From: RPQJ01 sp963712815
GTDB lineage: Bacteria > Pseudomonadota > Gammaproteobacteria > Steroidobacterales > Steroidobacteraceae
Direction: 5' to 3'
Length of the DNA stretch: 64,000 bases
Assembly (NCBI GenBank): GCA_963712815.1
Contig: CAVQJL010000014.1
Span: 52,819 to 116,818, forward strand
Positions 38,121 through 48,141 of this stretch are shown one piece after another (within the stretch, counting starts at the first letter, position 1; each line of letters starts with the position of its first letter). The position numbers and the translations under genes were made by a program. The notes below the pieces were generated by a model. It worked only from the letters and a program-made list of their open reading frames with translations, was not told where the DNA came from and made no database searches.

Positions 38121-39020
38121 ATGCGCCGATTCCCAATCCCCGCCCGTCACCACGCGCACCTCCTCGCGGCCGCGCTGGTGCTTGGTGCCGCGCTGTCCTC
38201 GGCCGGCGCCGACGCGGCGGAAGTGCCGCTGTACGAGGTGAAGGTGCCGATGCGCGGCGCCGGCGAGGCCGAGCGGGGGGGCGCCTTCGCCGAGGCGATC
38301 AAGGCCGTGGCGGTGCGCGTGTCGGGGCGACGGGACGCCGCGGCCAACGCGACGATCACGGCTGCCGATCCCGCCCGACACGTGCAGCGCTACGCGAGCG
38401 GCACCGACCAGACGCTGACAGTCGGGTTCGACGACGCGTCGGTGGATCGTCTGCTGCAGCAGGCAGGGCTGACCTTCTGGGCGGCGGAGCGGCCGCTCAC
38501 GCTCGTGGACGCCAACGCGGACGATCGCAGCGCCGCAATCGACGCCGCACAGTGGCGCGGCCTGCCGATCGCCTGGCAGGCTGGCGCCGTCGCGATCGGC
38601 CCGGCGCAGGCCGTGCTCAGGGGCACGCCGAGCGGAACGCAGTTCGACTGGTCGTTCAGCCACTCGGGCGAGACCGTGCAGGCGCGCGGCTCGCTCGCGG
38701 ACGGCATTCACCTGGCCGCCGACACGCTGGCGGCCCGCTATGCGCCGCCGTCCTCGCGGGGAACCTCGAGCCTCGTGCTGCGGGTGTCGGGCATGGAAGA
38801 CTTCCGTCGGTATGCGGGCCTGCTGGACTACCTCGAGTCGGTCAGCCTGATCCGCGGCGTGACCGTCGAGGCGCTCGAGGGCGACGTCCTGCGGCTGCGG
38901 GTGTCGGTCCGCGGTGACCGGGAACTGCTCGGCCGCATCGCCGCGCTGGACGGGAAGCTCAGGCCGGTGGCTCGCGACGCCGAGTCGACCACTGCCGCGG
39001 ACTTCATTTTCGAGCCATGA
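38121..39020 (+). CDS. DUF2066 exported protein
   Basis: A 299-residue protein with a signal peptide (cleavage near SSAGADAAEV, about residue 34). The N-terminal EVPLYEVKVPM and the VRVSGRRDA block fit DUF2066, a family of unknown function commonly encoded beside hda and a CDP-alcohol phosphatidyltransferase in gammaproteobacteria. Its stop overlaps the next start by 4 nt. ATG at 38121 gives the signal peptide; the longer frame does not. Confidence 0.85.
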   Translation: MRRFPIPARHHAHLLAAALVLGAALSSAGADAAEVPLYEVKVPMRGAGEAERGGAFAEAIKAVAVRVSGRRDAAANATITAADPARHVQRYASGTDQTLTVGFDDASVDRLLQQAGLTFWAAERPLTLVDANADDRSAAIDAAQWRGLPIAWQAGAVAIGPAQAVLRGTPSGTQFDWSFSHSGETVQARGSLADGIHLAADTLAARYAPPSSRGTSSLVLRVSGMEDFRRYAGLLDYLESVSLIRGVTVEALEGDVLRLRVSVRGDRELLGRIAALDGKLRPVARDAESTTAADFIFEP

Positions 39021-39586
39021 GCCTGCGGCACCTGCCGAACCTGCTTTGCCTCGTAAGGATGCTGCTGGTCTATCCCGTGGCGCACTGGATCCTGCAGGGG
39101 CGGTTTCCGGCCGTCATGGGACTCTTTGCGCTGGCGGCGTTCACCGACGCCCTCGACGGTTTCCTCGCCAAGCGCTTCGGGTGGACCAGCGAGATTGGCA
39201 AGGTGCTCGATCCGACTGCCGACAAGCTGCTGCTGATCACGGTGTTCGTCTGCCTGACCGTCGCCGGGCTCACGCCCTGGTGGCTCACCGCGCTGGTGAT
39301 CCTGCGCGACCTCGTGATCGTTTTCGGAGCGCTCACGTACCGGCAGTTGTTCGGGCCGGTGCGCGGTTCTCCGACAGCGGCCAGCAAGCTCAACACGCTG
39401 TGCCAGATCGTCTTCTGCCTCGCGGTCGTGGCGACGGCGGCCTACGGCTGGCCGGGCGCGACGGCGGTAACGGCGCTCGGCGCGCTGGTCCTGCTAACGA
39501 CCGCGGTGAGCGGCATCGACTACACGCTGATCTATGTGCGGCGCGCGACGGAGGTGGTCCGCGCGCGCACGCCGGCCGCCGGCTGA
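39017..39586 (+). CDS. CDP-alcohol phosphatidyltransferase family protein (PgsA-like)
   Basis: A 189-residue membrane enzyme with about five helices. The motif D-x2-DG-x2-AK...G-x3-D-x3-D spans Asp44, Asp47, Gly61, Asp65 and Asp69, with Lys52 replacing the usual Arg. It would exchange CMP of a CDP-alcohol for another alcohol, as in phosphatidylglycerophosphate or cardiolipin-type synthesis. True PgsA usually lies beside uvrC, so this may be a paralogue. It sits between DUF2066 and hda, 6 bp before hda. Confidence 0.88.
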   Translation: MSLRHLPNLLCLVRMLLVYPVAHWILQGRFPAVMGLFALAAFTDALDGFLAKRFGWTSEIGKVLDPTADKLLLITVFVCLTVAGLTPWWLTALVILRDLVIVFGALTYRQLFGPVRGSPTAASKLNTLCQIVFCLAVVATAAYGWPGATAVTALGALVLLTTAVSGIDYTLIYVRRATEVVRARTPAAG

Positions 39587-39592
39587 TCCACG

Positions 39593-40324
39593 GTGCAGCA
39601 GCTTCCACTCGGAGTGCGACTCGCCGAATCCGCGCGCTTCGACGGCTTCGTCGCCGGCCCCAACCGCGAGGCGTTCGAACTGCTCACCGGGGGCTCGCCG
39701 CCGCGCGTGCTGTGGTTGTGGGGGCGGGTGGGGACCGGCAAGACCCACCTGTTGCAGGCGTCCTGCGCTGCGACCGGCCAGGCGGGCGGCGCCGCGGCTT
39801 ACCTCGACCTCGAGACCGCCGGCACGCCGGAGCTGCTCGAGGGGTTCGAGGCGCTCGATCTCGTCTGCCTCGATTCGCTCGAGCGCGCCGCGGACGACCC
39901 CGCCTGGAATGCCGCGATCTTCAGGCTGCACACCCTGATGCAGGACGGTACTGGGCGGCTGTACGTCGCGAGCACGGAACCGCCCTCCGCGCTGGGTTTC
40001 CGGCTGCCGGACTTGCGCTCGCGCTTGCTGGCCACCCCGGTCCTCCAGCTGCATGAACTCGCCGAGGACGACCGGGTCGCCGTGCTCGAGCAACGGGCAG
40101 GGCGGCTCGGCCTGGTGCTGCCGAGGGAGTCGGCGGCTTACCTCGTGCACCGCATGCCGCGCGACATGCACTCGCTGTGTGCCGCGCTCGACCGGCTCGA
40201 CGTGGCGGCGCTCGCCGCGCAGCGACGGCTCACCGTGCCGTTCCTGAGGCAGGTGCTCGAGGCTCAGGCCGCCGAGTCGCCCCGGGTGCCAGCTGCCGCC
40301 GTTCTCGACACGCGCAGGCAGTAA
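39593..40324 (+). CDS. hda: DnaA regulatory inactivator Hda
   Basis: A 243-residue AAA+ protein that with the DNA-loaded sliding clamp promotes hydrolysis of DnaA-ATP and so limits re-initiation. The N-terminal QQLPLGV (2-8) is the clamp-binding motif; the P-loop GRVGTGKT is at 44-51; LDSLE stands for Walker B. The start is GTG at 39593. The C terminus converges with and slightly overlaps the DUF2069 gene on the other strand (40264-40324). Confidence 0.93.
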   Translation: MQQLPLGVRLAESARFDGFVAGPNREAFELLTGGSPPRVLWLWGRVGTGKTHLLQASCAATGQAGGAAAYLDLETAGTPELLEGFEALDLVCLDSLERAADDPAWNAAIFRLHTLMQDGTGRLYVASTEPPSALGFRLPDLRSRLLATPVLQLHELAEDDRVAVLEQRAGRLGLVLPRESAAYLVHRMPRDMHSLCAALDRLDVAALAAQRRLTVPFLRQVLEAQAAESPRVPAAAVLDTRRQ

Positions 40325-40656
40325 ACCAGGCTCACGAACCAGGCGAGGCTCGCAAACAGGATCGCGCCGGCCATGACGCGCACAGCCGGGTTGGCGATCA
40401 CCTCGGTCGTGCCGTAGGCGAAGTACGGGGCGACGCAGAGCGTCGCCCACGCGCAGGTGCGTCGTTCGCGGCGCCACAGGCCACGCAGCGGCAACAGCAG
40501 CGGAACCAGCAGCACGGCCAGCCACCCGAGGCTGGTCGGCCATGGCGCCGAGCGCAGCGCAGCCGCGGCGACGCAGGCCCCGGTCAGCGCCGCGCCCGCG
40601 AGCGTCAGGCGCCAGGCGCGGTCGAGGCGGGCCGAAGCGGCGCCGGACGTGCTCAC
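40264..40656 (-). CDS. DUF2069 membrane protein
   Basis: A 130-residue protein with four hydrophobic helices. LLPLRGLWRRERRTCAWATL followed by CVAPYFAYGTTEVI is the DUF2069 signature; function unknown. The GTG start at 40656 overlaps the wrbA stop, and wrbA-DUF2069 adjacency recurs in gammaproteobacteria. The 3' end overlaps hda on the opposite strand by about 61 bp. Confidence 0.85.
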   Translation of the reverse strand: MSTSGAASARLDRAWRLTLAGAALTGACVAAAALRSAPWPTSLGWLAVLLVPLLLPLRGLWRRERRTCAWATLCVAPYFAYGTTEVIANPAVRVMAGAILFASLAWFVSLVYCLRVSRTAAAGTRGDSAA

Positions 40657-41261
40657 GAACGCAGCGCCCGCGCGGCGACCGCGAGTTCGGCGACCCGGCG
40701 GCCGAGCAGCCGCGCGAGCTCGCGTTCCTCGTCGGTGAGCCGCGCCGGATCGGCACTGCCGGGTTCCGCCCAGTGGCTCGCACCGTAGGGAGTTCCGCCC
40801 GTGCGGGTGCGGTTGAGTGCCTCGGCGGTGAACGGCAACCCGACCAGGTACATGCCGTGATGCAGCAGCGGCACCATCATGGTGAGAAGCGTCGATTCCT
40901 GGCCGCCGTGCAACGAGCCGGTGGAGGTGAACACGCCTGCGGGCTTGCGGTCGAGGCCGCCGCTGAGCCACATCGCGCTCGTCCCGTCGAGGAAGTGCTT
41001 GAGCGGGGCTGCCATGTTGCCAAAGCGCGTCGGACTGCCGATCAGAAGCCCGTCGCATTCGCGCAGCTCGTCGTGCGTAGCGTACGGCGGTCCGGCGTCG
41101 GGCACGGCGGGTGCGACCGCCTCGCTCACCGGCGAGACCGGCGGCACGGTGCGTACGCGGGCGCTGGCCCCCGTGACCGATTCCACGCCGCGCGCGACCT
41201 GCCGCGCGAGTTCCGCCGTGGCGCCGTGGCGCGAGTAGTACAGCACCAGCACGTCGGCCAT
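40653..41261 (-). CDS. wrbA: WrbA-type NAD(P)H:quinone oxidoreductase
   Basis: A 202-residue flavodoxin-fold protein reducing quinones by two electrons. LVLYYSRHGATAELA binds the FMN phosphate, and IGSPTRFGNMAAPLKHFLD and GSLHGGQESTLL are WrbA signatures. The ATG at 41261 starts the flavodoxin fold directly; the frame extends 14 residues upstream without homology. It is divergent from the DUF4398 lipoprotein gene. Confidence 0.94.
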   Translation of the reverse strand: MADVLVLYYSRHGATAELARQVARGVESVTGASARVRTVPPVSPVSEAVAPAVPDAGPPYATHDELRECDGLLIGSPTRFGNMAAPLKHFLDGTSAMWLSGGLDRKPAGVFTSTGSLHGGQESTLLTMMVPLLHHGMYLVGLPFTAEALNRTRTGGTPYGASHWAEPGSADPARLTDEERELARLLGRRVAELAVAARALRS

Positions 41262-41335
41262 TTGTTCGGGTTCCTCGCCGGGTGGAGACGACGCGCCGGG
41301 CACGCGCGCGCCGGCGGATTCTAGGTCCGCCAGCC

Positions 41336-41364
41336 TTGACGGTACAGGGTGCAGTTGTTACGGT
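41336..41364 (+). promoter_or_regulatory. Possible promoter of the DUF4398 lipoprotein gene
   Basis: TTGACG (41336-41341) and TACGGT (41359-41364) are spaced by 17 bp, placing transcription start about 27 bp before the ATG. The -35 matches 5 of 6 bases and the -10 only 3 of 6. Confidence 0.38.
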
Positions 41365-41397
41365 CCCGGCACCCCGCATCCCTGCCGTAAGCCGTTC

Positions 41398-41709
41398 ATG
41401 CGCCGTTACACCTTGCCCCTGTTGCTCGCCGCGCTACTGGCCGGGGTGACGCTCGGCGGCTGCGCGGGGGCGCCGCTGCAGGAGATGAGCGACGCCCGTC
41501 AGGCGGTCCGCGCCGCGGAACGGGCCGGGGCCGAGAAACACGCCCCCGAGCCGCTCGCCGAGGCCCGCCAGCTCGTCGAGCAGGCGCGACTCAACATGCA
41601 GAAGGGCGAGTACAAGTCGGCGCGCGAGGACGCCGAGAAGGCGCGCGAGAAGGCCACGGAGGCCCGGCGTCTTGCCATGGCTGCCGCCACCCCGCCTGCC
41701 GGGACGTGA
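41398..41709 (+). CDS. DUF4398 outer-membrane-type lipoprotein
   Basis: A 103-residue protein with a lipoprotein signal peptide and lipobox LGGC (Cys22). The mature part is almost entirely charged coiled coil (ARQAVRAAERA ... AREDAEKAREKATEARRLA), as in DUF4398 proteins, which resemble short Lpp/OprI-like helices. The role is probably structural in the envelope, by inference. acyP starts 6 bp later. From about 41,561 the sequence recurs inverted at the window's right end. Confidence 0.85.
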   Translation: MRRYTLPLLLAALLAGVTLGGCAGAPLQEMSDARQAVRAAERAGAEKHAPEPLAEARQLVEQARLNMQKGEYKSAREDAEKAREKATEARRLAMAAATPPAGT

Positions 41710-41715
41710 CCTGGA

Positions 41716-42003
41716 ATGAGCGACTGGGTCGCACGGCGCTGCTACGTGGCGGGGCGAGTGCAGGGCGTGTTCTTTCGCGCCAGCACGCGATCGCGTGCCG
41801 AGGCGCTGGGCTTGACCGGCCACGCTCGCAACCTTGCGGACGGACGCGTCGAAGTGCTCGCCTGTGGGGCGCCGTCGGCGGTCGAGGCGCTGTGCGCCTG
41901 GCTCTGGGAGGGGCCGCCGGCCGCGCACGTGACCTCGGTGGAGGTCGAGCCCGTGGCGAGTGCGGCGCTGCGCGGTCGGCCGGCCGCCTTCAGCACCGAC
42001 TGA
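41716..42003 (+). CDS. acyP: Acylphosphatase
   Basis: A 95-residue protein with the two catalytic residues Arg21 (VQGVFFRAST) and Asn39 (GHARNLADG). It hydrolyses acyl phosphates; physiological substrate uncertain. Length is normal (90-100 aa). It follows the DUF4398 gene by 6 bp and converges with the lytic transglycosylase gene. Confidence 0.95.
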   Translation: MSDWVARRCYVAGRVQGVFFRASTRSRAEALGLTGHARNLADGRVEVLACGAPSAVEALCAWLWEGPPAAHVTSVEVEPVASAALRGRPAAFSTD

Positions 42004-42009
42004 CGCCGT

Positions 42010-42582
42010 TCACTGGTCGTAGCGCCAGCGTGACAGCAGCCGGTCGATGACGAGGTCGGAGTAGGTCGGGCGGCCGAGGCTGCCGTTGTAGCGCTGCAGC
42101 GCTCGCTGGTAGTTGCCGCGCTCCTTGCGAAGGTAGTAGCCGAGGATGGTCGTGCCCATGCGGACGTTGTCCGGGATGCGCACGAGCTGCTCGTTGCTCA
42201 TGCCGAGCTCGCCCGGCCAGAACGGCATCACCTGCATTAGGCCCACCGCGCCGGCCGATGAGACCGCATAGCGGTCGAAGCGGCTCTCGACGTCCATGAC
42301 CGCGAGCACGAGCTCGGGCGGAACGGCCACGCGGCGCGCCTCGCAGTGGACGTGGTGCAGGATCTCCTCGCGCTCGCGATCGTCACTCACGTACCGTTGC
42401 AGCCGCGGTTCCATGAATGCGAACCAGACGGCGCGCTCGTAGCGGTCGGCGAAGCAGTCCGTCGGCTGCAGCACCTCGGCGAGCACGCCGCGCAGCTCCG
42501 GGTCCATCTGCCGGTCGGCCTGCGCGGACGACGCGGACAGCGTCGCGACCATCAGCAGGGCCGTGAGCGCGGCAGCCTGCAT
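42010..42582 (-). CDS. Lytic transglycosylase (SLT family, short form)
   Basis: A 190-residue exported protein with a signal peptide ending near SSAQADRQ (about residue 23). The goose-lysozyme-like SLT domain has catalytic Glu99 in MDVESRFD, GLMQV at 114-118 and a QRYNGS block near the end. It would cleave peptidoglycan glycan strands in the periplasm. It lies 6 bp downstream of proS on the same strand. Confidence 0.92.
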   Translation of the reverse strand: MQAAALTALLMVATLSASSAQADRQMDPELRGVLAEVLQPTDCFADRYERAVWFAFMEPRLQRYVSDDREREEILHHVHCEARRVAVPPELVLAVMDVESRFDRYAVSSAGAVGLMQVMPFWPGELGMSNEQLVRIPDNVRMGTTILGYYLRKERGNYQRALQRYNGSLGRPTYSDLVIDRLLSRWRYDQ

Positions 42583-42588
42583 GGCGCG

Positions 42589-44304
42589 TCAGCGGCCGCC
42601 GCCGCTCCGCTCCCGGAGGAACTGCACGACGGATTCGACCGGCACGTCCGCCGCGGCCCCGCCGGCGCGCGCCTTGTACTCGAGCGCGCCGCGGTCGAGG
42701 CCCTTGTCCCCCACCACGACGCGGTGGGGGATGCCGAGCAGCTCGTCGTCAGCGAACTTCACCCCGGGGCGCGCGTCGCGGTCGTCGAACAGCACCTCGA
42801 AGCCGGCGGCCTGGAGCTCGACGTAGAGGCGCTCGGCGACCTCGCGGACACGCTCGGACTTCTGCAGGTTGATCGGGATCAGGGACACGTGGAACGGGGC
42901 GATGGGCTCGGGCCAGAGGATGCCGCGCTCATCGTGGTTCTGCTCGATGGCCGCCGCCACGACGCGCGTCACACCGATGCCATAGCAGCCCATGAACATG
43001 GTCACGGCCTTGCCCTGCTCGTCGAGAACCGTGGCGTTCATCGACTCGCTGTACTTGCGACCGAGCTGGAAGATGTGCCCGACCTCGATGCCGCGGGCGA
43101 TGTCGAGCGTGCCCCGGCCGGACGGGCTCGGATCGCCCGGCACGACGTTGCGGATGTCCACGACCTCGGGCTCGGGCAGGTCGCGTCCCCAGTTCACGCC
43201 GGTGAGGTGCAGGTCGCGGCGGTTGGCGCCGCAGACGAAATCCGCCGCGTGGGCTGCGGCGCGGTCGGCGTACAGCCGCAGCTTCAGCCCGACCGGGCCG
43301 ATGAAGCCGGGCTCGCACCCGGTCGCCTCGCGCACCTGCTCGGCCGTCGCCATCTTGAGCGGTGCGAGAATGCCCGGCAGCTTCTGCGCCTTGACGGCAT
43401 TAAGCTCGTGGTCGCCACGCACGACGAGGGCCACCACGCCGCCGTCCGTGCCCTCGACCAGAAGCGTCTTCAGGCACTGCGCCGCCCCGACCTTAAGGTA
43501 CGACGTGAGCTCGGCGATCGTGCGCACTCCGGGCGTGGCCGACTCCTGCAGCAAGGCGGTCGCCGCGGCGCGCGGACCGGGCGGCGCGACCGCCTCGGCC
43601 ATCTCGAGATTGGCCGCGTAGTCGTCGCCGTCGGAGAAGGCGATCGCGTCCTCGCCCGAGTCGGCGAGCACGTGGAACTCCTGCGAGGCGTTGCCGCCGA
43701 TGCTGCCGGTGTCGGCCCGCACGGCGCGAAAGTGCAGGTTCATGCGCGAGAAGATGCGCGAGTAGGCCGCGTACATGGCCTGGTAGCCCTGCTCGAGCGA
43801 GGCCTCGTCGAGGTGGAAGGAGTAGGCGTCCTTCATCGTGAACTCGCGCGCGCGCATCACCCCGAAGCGCGGGCGGATCTCGTCCCGGAACTTGGTCTGG
43901 ATCTGGTAGAAGTTGACCGGCAGCTGGCGGTAGCTCTTGAGCTCCCGGCGTGCGATGTCGGTGATGACTTCCTCGTGGGTCGGGCCGTAGCAGAACGGCC
44001 GCTCGTTGCGATCCTTGAAGCGCAGCAGCTCCGGCCCGAACTGCTCCCAGCGCCCCGATTCCTGCCACAGCTCGGCGGGCTGCACCGTCGGCATCAGCAG
44101 CTCGAAGGCGCCGGCACGGTTCATCTCCTCCCGGACGATGGTCTCGGCCTTGCGCAGCACGCGCAGGCCGATCGGCAGCCAGGTGTACAGGCCCGCCGCG
44201 AGGCGGCGGACCAGGCCCGCGCGCAGCATCAGCTGGTGGCTCACGACCTCGGCATCGGCCGGCACGTCGCGCAGGGTATTGATCGGATACTGGGAAAGGC
44301 GCAT
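42589..44304 (-). CDS. proS: Prolyl-tRNA synthetase (bacterial type with editing domain)
   Basis: A 571-residue class II synthetase (E. coli 572). Motif 2 region RFGVMRAREFTMKDAYSF, the inserted YbaK-like editing domain (about 225-400) and motif 3 GCYGIGVTR are all present; the C-terminal anticodon domain starts near PFHVSLIPIN. The ATG at 44304 is set by homology. It is divergent from pssA with 137 bp between. Confidence 0.97.
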   Translation of the reverse strand: MRLSQYPINTLRDVPADAEVVSHQLMLRAGLVRRLAAGLYTWLPIGLRVLRKAETIVREEMNRAGAFELLMPTVQPAELWQESGRWEQFGPELLRFKDRNERPFCYGPTHEEVITDIARRELKSYRQLPVNFYQIQTKFRDEIRPRFGVMRAREFTMKDAYSFHLDEASLEQGYQAMYAAYSRIFSRMNLHFRAVRADTGSIGGNASQEFHVLADSGEDAIAFSDGDDYAANLEMAEAVAPPGPRAAATALLQESATPGVRTIAELTSYLKVGAAQCLKTLLVEGTDGGVVALVVRGDHELNAVKAQKLPGILAPLKMATAEQVREATGCEPGFIGPVGLKLRLYADRAAAHAADFVCGANRRDLHLTGVNWGRDLPEPEVVDIRNVVPGDPSPSGRGTLDIARGIEVGHIFQLGRKYSESMNATVLDEQGKAVTMFMGCYGIGVTRVVAAAIEQNHDERGILWPEPIAPFHVSLIPINLQKSERVREVAERLYVELQAAGFEVLFDDRDARPGVKFADDELLGIPHRVVVGDKGLDRGALEYKARAGGAAADVPVESVVQFLRERSGGGR

Positions 44305-44441
44305 CGGTGGGTCACAGCCGGGGGGAGGACGGGGCGCGTATGGTAGCAAAGGGCCCCGCGGCCTCCGCGGCGTGCCGGTCCGTTGTGCCGCGCCCGCGCC
44401 CGACCTAGGATGGCGGCTTCCGCGACGCCGGGTAGGTGACC

Positions 44442-45251
44442 ATGACGACCGATCCTTCCGCTTCCCCGGACGCCGCCCGGCCGGGTCCGCGCAGCCGCGG
44501 CATCTACCTGCTGCCCAACCTGTTCACCACCGCGGTGCTGTTCTCGGGCTTCTACGCCGTCGTGGCGGCGACGGACGGCAACTTCGACCGCGCGGGCATC
44601 GCGATCTTCGTCGCCATGGTCTGCGACGGCCTCGACGGACGGATTGCCCGCTGGACCAACACCCAGAGCGAGTTCGGCAAGGAGTACGACAGCCTCTCCG
44701 ACATGGTGGCCTTCGGGCTCGCGCCGGCGATCGTCGCCTACCAGTGGGGCGTGGCACGCATCGCCGAGTACGGCAGCGTGTGGGGGCGCGTCGGCTGGCT
44801 CGCGACCTTCTTCTACGCGGCCTGCGCCGCGTTCCGGCTGGCCCGCTTCAACGCCCGCTCGGGCGGAGCCGACAAACGCTTCTTCGAGGGACTTCCGAGC
44901 CCGTCGGGCGCCGCGCTGCTCGCCGGCTTCGTGTGGATGCTGAACGACCTGCAGCGCGAGGGGCTGTGGGCGCTGATCCCCGCGTTCGCGGTTGCGCTCA
45001 TCGCGGGCGGACTCATGGTGAGCCGCTTTCCGTACCTCAGCGGCAAGGACTTCAACCTCACCCGCCGCATCCCGTTCGCGTTCCTGCTGCTGGTGCCGCT
45101 CGGCTTCGTCGTCGTGGGGTCGAGCCCGCCCGAGATGCTGTTCGGCCTGTTCGGGCTGTACGCCGCGTCGGGTCCGACGGTCTGGCTGTGGCGACGCCTG
45201 CTGCGCCTGCGGCGATCGCCGCGCTCCGCCGGCGGCCGCCCGCCCGAGTGA
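44442..45251 (+). CDS. pssA: CDP-diacylglycerol-serine O-phosphatidyltransferase
   Basis: A 269-residue membrane enzyme making phosphatidylserine, the precursor of phosphatidylethanolamine. The CDP-alcohol motif covers Asp62, Asp65, Arg70, Gly79, Asp83 and Asp87 (DGLDGRIAR ... GKEYDSLSD), followed by about seven helices. It is the integral-membrane type rather than the E. coli PLD type. A GTG 6 bp upstream is in frame, but the mirrored copy has GTA there while keeping the ATG, which favours the ATG at 44442. Confidence 0.93.
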   Translation: MTTDPSASPDAARPGPRSRGIYLLPNLFTTAVLFSGFYAVVAATDGNFDRAGIAIFVAMVCDGLDGRIARWTNTQSEFGKEYDSLSDMVAFGLAPAIVAYQWGVARIAEYGSVWGRVGWLATFFYAACAAFRLARFNARSGGADKRFFEGLPSPSGAALLAGFVWMLNDLQREGLWALIPAFAVALIAGGLMVSRFPYLSGKDFNLTRRIPFAFLLLVPLGFVVVGSSPPEMLFGLFGLYAASGPTVWLWRRLLRLRRSPRSAGGRPPE

Positions 45252-45264
45252 CGGGAGCCCGCCC

Positions 45265-45999
45265 ATGACCGACAGTCGCAGGCTCGCTTACCTCGAGGCG
45301 CTCGGCGTGGACGTGTACGTGCGCCGTTCGCTGCCGTCCGCGGCGGTAGCGGCGCCCGAGCCTGCGGGTGATGCGGCAGTTTGCGCCGTCGCGCCTGGGC
45401 CGCCGGCGCCCGACTCGGGCCTCGACTGGGATGAGTTGCGGGCGACCGTGGCCGCCTGCACGCGCTGCGCGCTCAGCGAGACGCGCACCCAGACCGTGTT
45501 CGGCGTCGGCAACCCCAGGGCGCGCTGGATTTTCGTCGGCGAGGCGCCCGGCGCGGAGGAAGACAAGCGGGGCGAGCCTTTCGTCGGGCGCGCGGGCCAG
45601 TTGCTCACGTCCATGCTCAAGGCGATCGGCTTCAGGCGCGAGGACGTCTACATCGCCAACGTGCTCAAGTGCCGTCCGCCTGGCAACCGCGATCCGCGAC
45701 CCGACGAGGCGGCGCACTGCCGCGGCTACCTCGACCGGCAGATCGAGCTGGTGGCGCCGGCCCTCGTGATCGCGGTCGGGCGCATCGCCGCGCAGAACCT
45801 GCTCGCGACCGACGTGCCGCTCGCACGGCTACGCGGCCAGATCCACGCGCTCGGGCCCCGCGCCTGGCCGCTGGTCGTTACCTATCATCCAGCCTACCTG
45901 CTGCGCAGCCCGGCGGAGAAGCGCAAGGCCTGGCAGGACCTGTTGTTCGCGCGGCAGGTATTCCAGCGCATCGAGCGCGGCGAGCGGGTGCTGCCGTGA
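45265..45999 (+). CDS. Family 4 (Fe-S) uracil-DNA glycosylase
   Basis: A 244-residue repair enzyme removing uracil from DNA. Cys65, Cys68 (CTRC), Cys136 and Cys152 are the likely [4Fe-4S] ligands; GEAPGAEEDKRGEPFVGRAG is the family 4 active-site motif and HPAYLLR the second catalytic block. A low-complexity Ala/Pro linker (about 25-52) precedes the domain. The last four bases overlap the rimI GTG. Confidence 0.94.
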   Translation: MTDSRRLAYLEALGVDVYVRRSLPSAAVAAPEPAGDAAVCAVAPGPPAPDSGLDWDELRATVAACTRCALSETRTQTVFGVGNPRARWIFVGEAPGAEEDKRGEPFVGRAGQLLTSMLKAIGFRREDVYIANVLKCRPPGNRDPRPDEAAHCRGYLDRQIELVAPALVIAVGRIAAQNLLATDVPLARLRGQIHALGPRAWPLVVTYHPAYLLRSPAEKRKAWQDLLFARQVFQRIERGERVLP

Positions 46000-46505
46000 G
46001 CGCCGCCGCGGGGGCGGGCCCGCACACGCGCCCGCGCCTGGTGCGATTCCGCGGCATGGCGCCCGGTGACCTGCCTGCGGTGGCGGCGGTGGAGCGGTCC
46101 ACTTACCCCTTTCCATGGAGCGAGGGAATCTTCCGCGACTGCCTGCGCGTGGGCTACCTGTGCCGGGTTGCCGAACTGGACGGCGAGATCGTCGGCTACG
46201 GCATCGTCGCCATGGGCGCGGGCGAATCGCACCTTCTCAACCTCTGCGTGCGCCGCGACGTGCGCAACAGGGGCGTGGGCCGGCGGATGCTGCGACTGTG
46301 CATCGAGCGGGCGCGGCAGGCGGGCATGGAAGCGATGTTCCTCGAGGTGCGGCCGTCCAACCCACGTGCCATCGCGCTCTACGAGTCGGAACGCTTCGTC
46401 CAGGTCGGCCGGCGCAAGGGCTACTACCAGGCGGAGGGCGGTCGCGAGGACGCGCTCGTGCTCAAGCTCGACCTGGCCGCCGGCCGGGCGGGGGAGCCGG
46501 CCTGA
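45996..46505 (+). CDS. rimI: Ribosomal protein bS18 alanine N-acetyltransferase
   Basis: A 169-residue GNAT acetyltransferase. The acetyl-CoA loop is RRDVRNRGVGRRML, preceded by HLLNLCVR, and NPRAIALYESERF closes the fold, all typical of RimI. A GTG at 45996 overlapping the glycosylase stop is used. About 20 extra N-terminal residues precede the usual start region. Proteins of this type acetylate the N terminus of S18. Confidence 0.9.
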   Translation: MSAAAGAGPHTRPRLVRFRGMAPGDLPAVAAVERSTYPFPWSEGIFRDCLRVGYLCRVAELDGEIVGYGIVAMGAGESHLLNLCVRRDVRNRGVGRRMLRLCIERARQAGMEAMFLEVRPSNPRAIALYESERFVQVGRRKGYYQAEGGREDALVLKLDLAAGRAGEPA

Positions 46506-46511
46506 TAGAAT
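46506..46511 (+). promoter_or_regulatory. Candidate -10 for prfC
   Basis: TAGAAT (5 of 6 consensus bases) starts right after the rimI stop, 40 bp before the prfC ATG. No convincing -35 is visible upstream. Confidence 0.33.
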
Positions 46512-46545
46512 CCCGCTCCCTTTCGCGACCGACCGGCCCCGACCG

Positions 46546-48115
<1,570 letters not shown>

Positions 48116-48141
<26 letters not shown>
